Below the pieces are notes generated by a model. That model was not told the origin of the DNA and did no database searches. It saw only the letters and a program-made list of their open reading frames with translations. Shown here one piece after another: positions 58,138 through 58,902 of a stretch of DNA of 58,902 nucleotides. The stretch covers positions 1 through 58,902 of the forward strand of contig CAYVIV010000003.1 in NCBI GenBank assembly GCA_964451705.1, in the 5' to 3' direction. How positions within the stretch are numbered: the stretch's first letter is position 1; the number at the start of each line of letters is the position of its first letter. Made by a program: the position numbers and the translations under genes. The DNA comes from CAYYFV01 sp964451705 (lineage in GTDB: Bacteria > Patescibacteriota > Gracilibacteria > UBA1369 > GCA-2718715).

Positions 58138-58902
58138 ATGAATTGTAAATCAGTATTCAAAAACTACTGCTCAAGTAGTAAGTTACGAAGTGTCGCTTTA
58201 TTTAGCTTACTTATACTTACACTCATCTTTAAATCAATATCGACCATTCACAATTGGCATCTTGAAAATCAAGATTTAGAAAGTATTAATATATATAATA
58301 GTGGAGAATTCTTAGGGATTAACCCATTATTTACCAATGGGGATACAAACAATCAAATTCTTAGTCGGTTACTATTCAGAGGACTTGTTAAGTACGACCC
58401 AGAAAAAAATATATATAGTCCTGATTTAGCAGACTTCACAATTTCAAAAGATGCCACAGAGTTTAGCTTTACACTCAAGGAACAACAATATTGGTCTGAT
58501 TCAAGACCTATTACCATAGAAGACATCTTGTATACATATAAAACTGTTATTCAAAATTCAAACTTTACAAATGAATTTCTTAAGGCTCAGTTTTCACAGC
58601 TCATAATAGAACAAAGTCGCGATAATCAAATTACCGTTAAATTACCAAGTTCAAATTCCTTTTTTATAAGTCAGTTTACTCATGGAATCCTGCCAAAGCA
58701 CATATACAAAAATAAAAATATAGAAGATATAACTAAACAAAAAGATGCTCATATAGTCAGTTCAGGCAATTATGAAATAGAGAAAATAAAAGAAAAAAAA
58801 GATCTAGTGCAAATTTATCTTAAAAGTAAACAAACTCAACCCAATATAATTTTTGATATAGGCAGCTATAATCCGGACAATAGCTACAATCTAATACTAG
58901 CC
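58138..58902 (+). CDS. Peptide ABC transporter substrate-binding protein, 3' end missing
   Basis: An open frame of 255 codons runs from ATG 58138, one base after the secG stop, to the right edge. An N-terminal membrane segment (LRSVALFSLLILTLIF, residues about 16-31) acts as signal or anchor; no lipobox Cys is clear. Residues 50-255 match the OppA/DppA (SBP_bac_5) group: NPLFTNGDTNNQILSRLLFRG, then YDPEKNIYSPDLADFT, KEQQYWSDSRPITIEDILY and GILPKHIY. It would bind peptides for import; permease and ATPase genes would be expected beyond the edge. Confidence 0.85.
   Translation, partial: MNCKSVFKNYCSSSKLRSVALFSLLILTLIFKSISTIHNWHLENQDLESINIYNSGEFLGINPLFTNGDTNNQILSRLLFRGLVKYDPEKNIYSPDLADFTISKDATEFSFTLKEQQYWSDSRPITIEDILYTYKTVIQNSNFTNEFLKAQFSQLIIEQSRDNQITVKLPSSNSFFISQFTHGILPKHIYKNKNIEDITKQKDAHIVSSGNYEIEKIKEKKDLVQIYLKSKQTQPNIIFDIGSYNPDNSYNLILA

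Noticed and set aside
1..58902. Recoded UGA, as in some candidate phyla (Gracilibacteria, SR1)
   Set aside because: All housekeeping proteins are full length with the standard code and UGA acts as a stop, for example where the gene ending at 49401 overlaps the dcd start.
1..58902. CRISPR arrays, insertion sequences, integrases and rRNA genes
   Set aside because: No regularly spaced repeats, transposase-like proteins or rRNA-like stretches were found on reading.

Overview
This is an AT-rich, gene-dense bacterial window with standard-code genes, very short intergenic gaps, many gene overlaps and few recognisable Shine-Dalgarno sites. Several traits suggest a small-genome member of the Candidate Phyla Radiation (Patescibacteria): four-domain S1 with an extra helix-hairpin-helix tail, a winged-helix/nucleotidyltransferase-like regulator, a VirB4/TraD-like membrane ATPase next to aspS, and a PKD-7TM / ATP-grasp / DUF1704 locus. 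This placement is inference at moderate confidence; no rRNA is present to settle it.

Layout. 1-1167 (-) is the start of a coiled-coil protein that runs off the left edge. 1291-4048 (+) holds trigger factor, a winged-helix regulator and ribosomal protein L19 with a long acidic tail. 13119-4107 (-) is a probable nine-gene operon: infB, a sugar-ketoisomerase-like cupin, rmlB, proS, rmlD, two rmlA-like nucleotidyltransferases, rnhB and a polysaccharide pyruvyltransferase-like gene. It is preceded by rpsA and clpC, each followed by a hairpin. 20537-17393 (-) holds a bacterial PH-domain protein, ruvB and a lipoprotein. 20548-22738 (+) holds a CPBP protease and a VanW protein. 33790-22707 (-) holds dnaE, aspS, the TraD-like ATPase, a 3D-domain wall enzyme, an M23/SLH protein, tRNA-Arg and a DUF1624-like membrane protein.

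33925-39336 (+) begins with tRNA-Leu, then a sigma-region-4/HARE-HTH protein, a PKD-7TM membrane protein and a 768-residue fusion of an ATP-grasp ligase, a degenerate retropepsin-like segment and a DUF1704 metallopeptidase. A small hypothetical gene on the opposite strand lies inside this locus. It is the best candidate for an unexplored system: an envelope-associated enzyme that may attach and remove amino acids. 45733-39328 (-) holds rpsB-tsf, then a nucleotide-transporter-like membrane protein with a repeat tail, a STAS protein, a SpoIIE-type phosphatase and queA.

45960-54210 (+) is one tightly overlapping operon: valS, a TPR-like protein, dcd, lipA and the pyruvate dehydrogenase E1-alpha, E1-beta and E2 genes. 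It is followed by an unknown gene. 56203-54987 (-) is a Trm11-like tRNA methyltransferase whose stop codon lies inside tRNA-Asn. 56313-58902 (+) holds ssb, a strongly paired non-coding RNA candidate with signal-recognition-particle-like motifs, gmk, a small four-helix membrane protein, secG and the start of an oligopeptide-binding protein cut by the right edge. No CRISPR array, insertion sequence or rRNA was seen, and no gene-free stretch exceeds about 235 bases.
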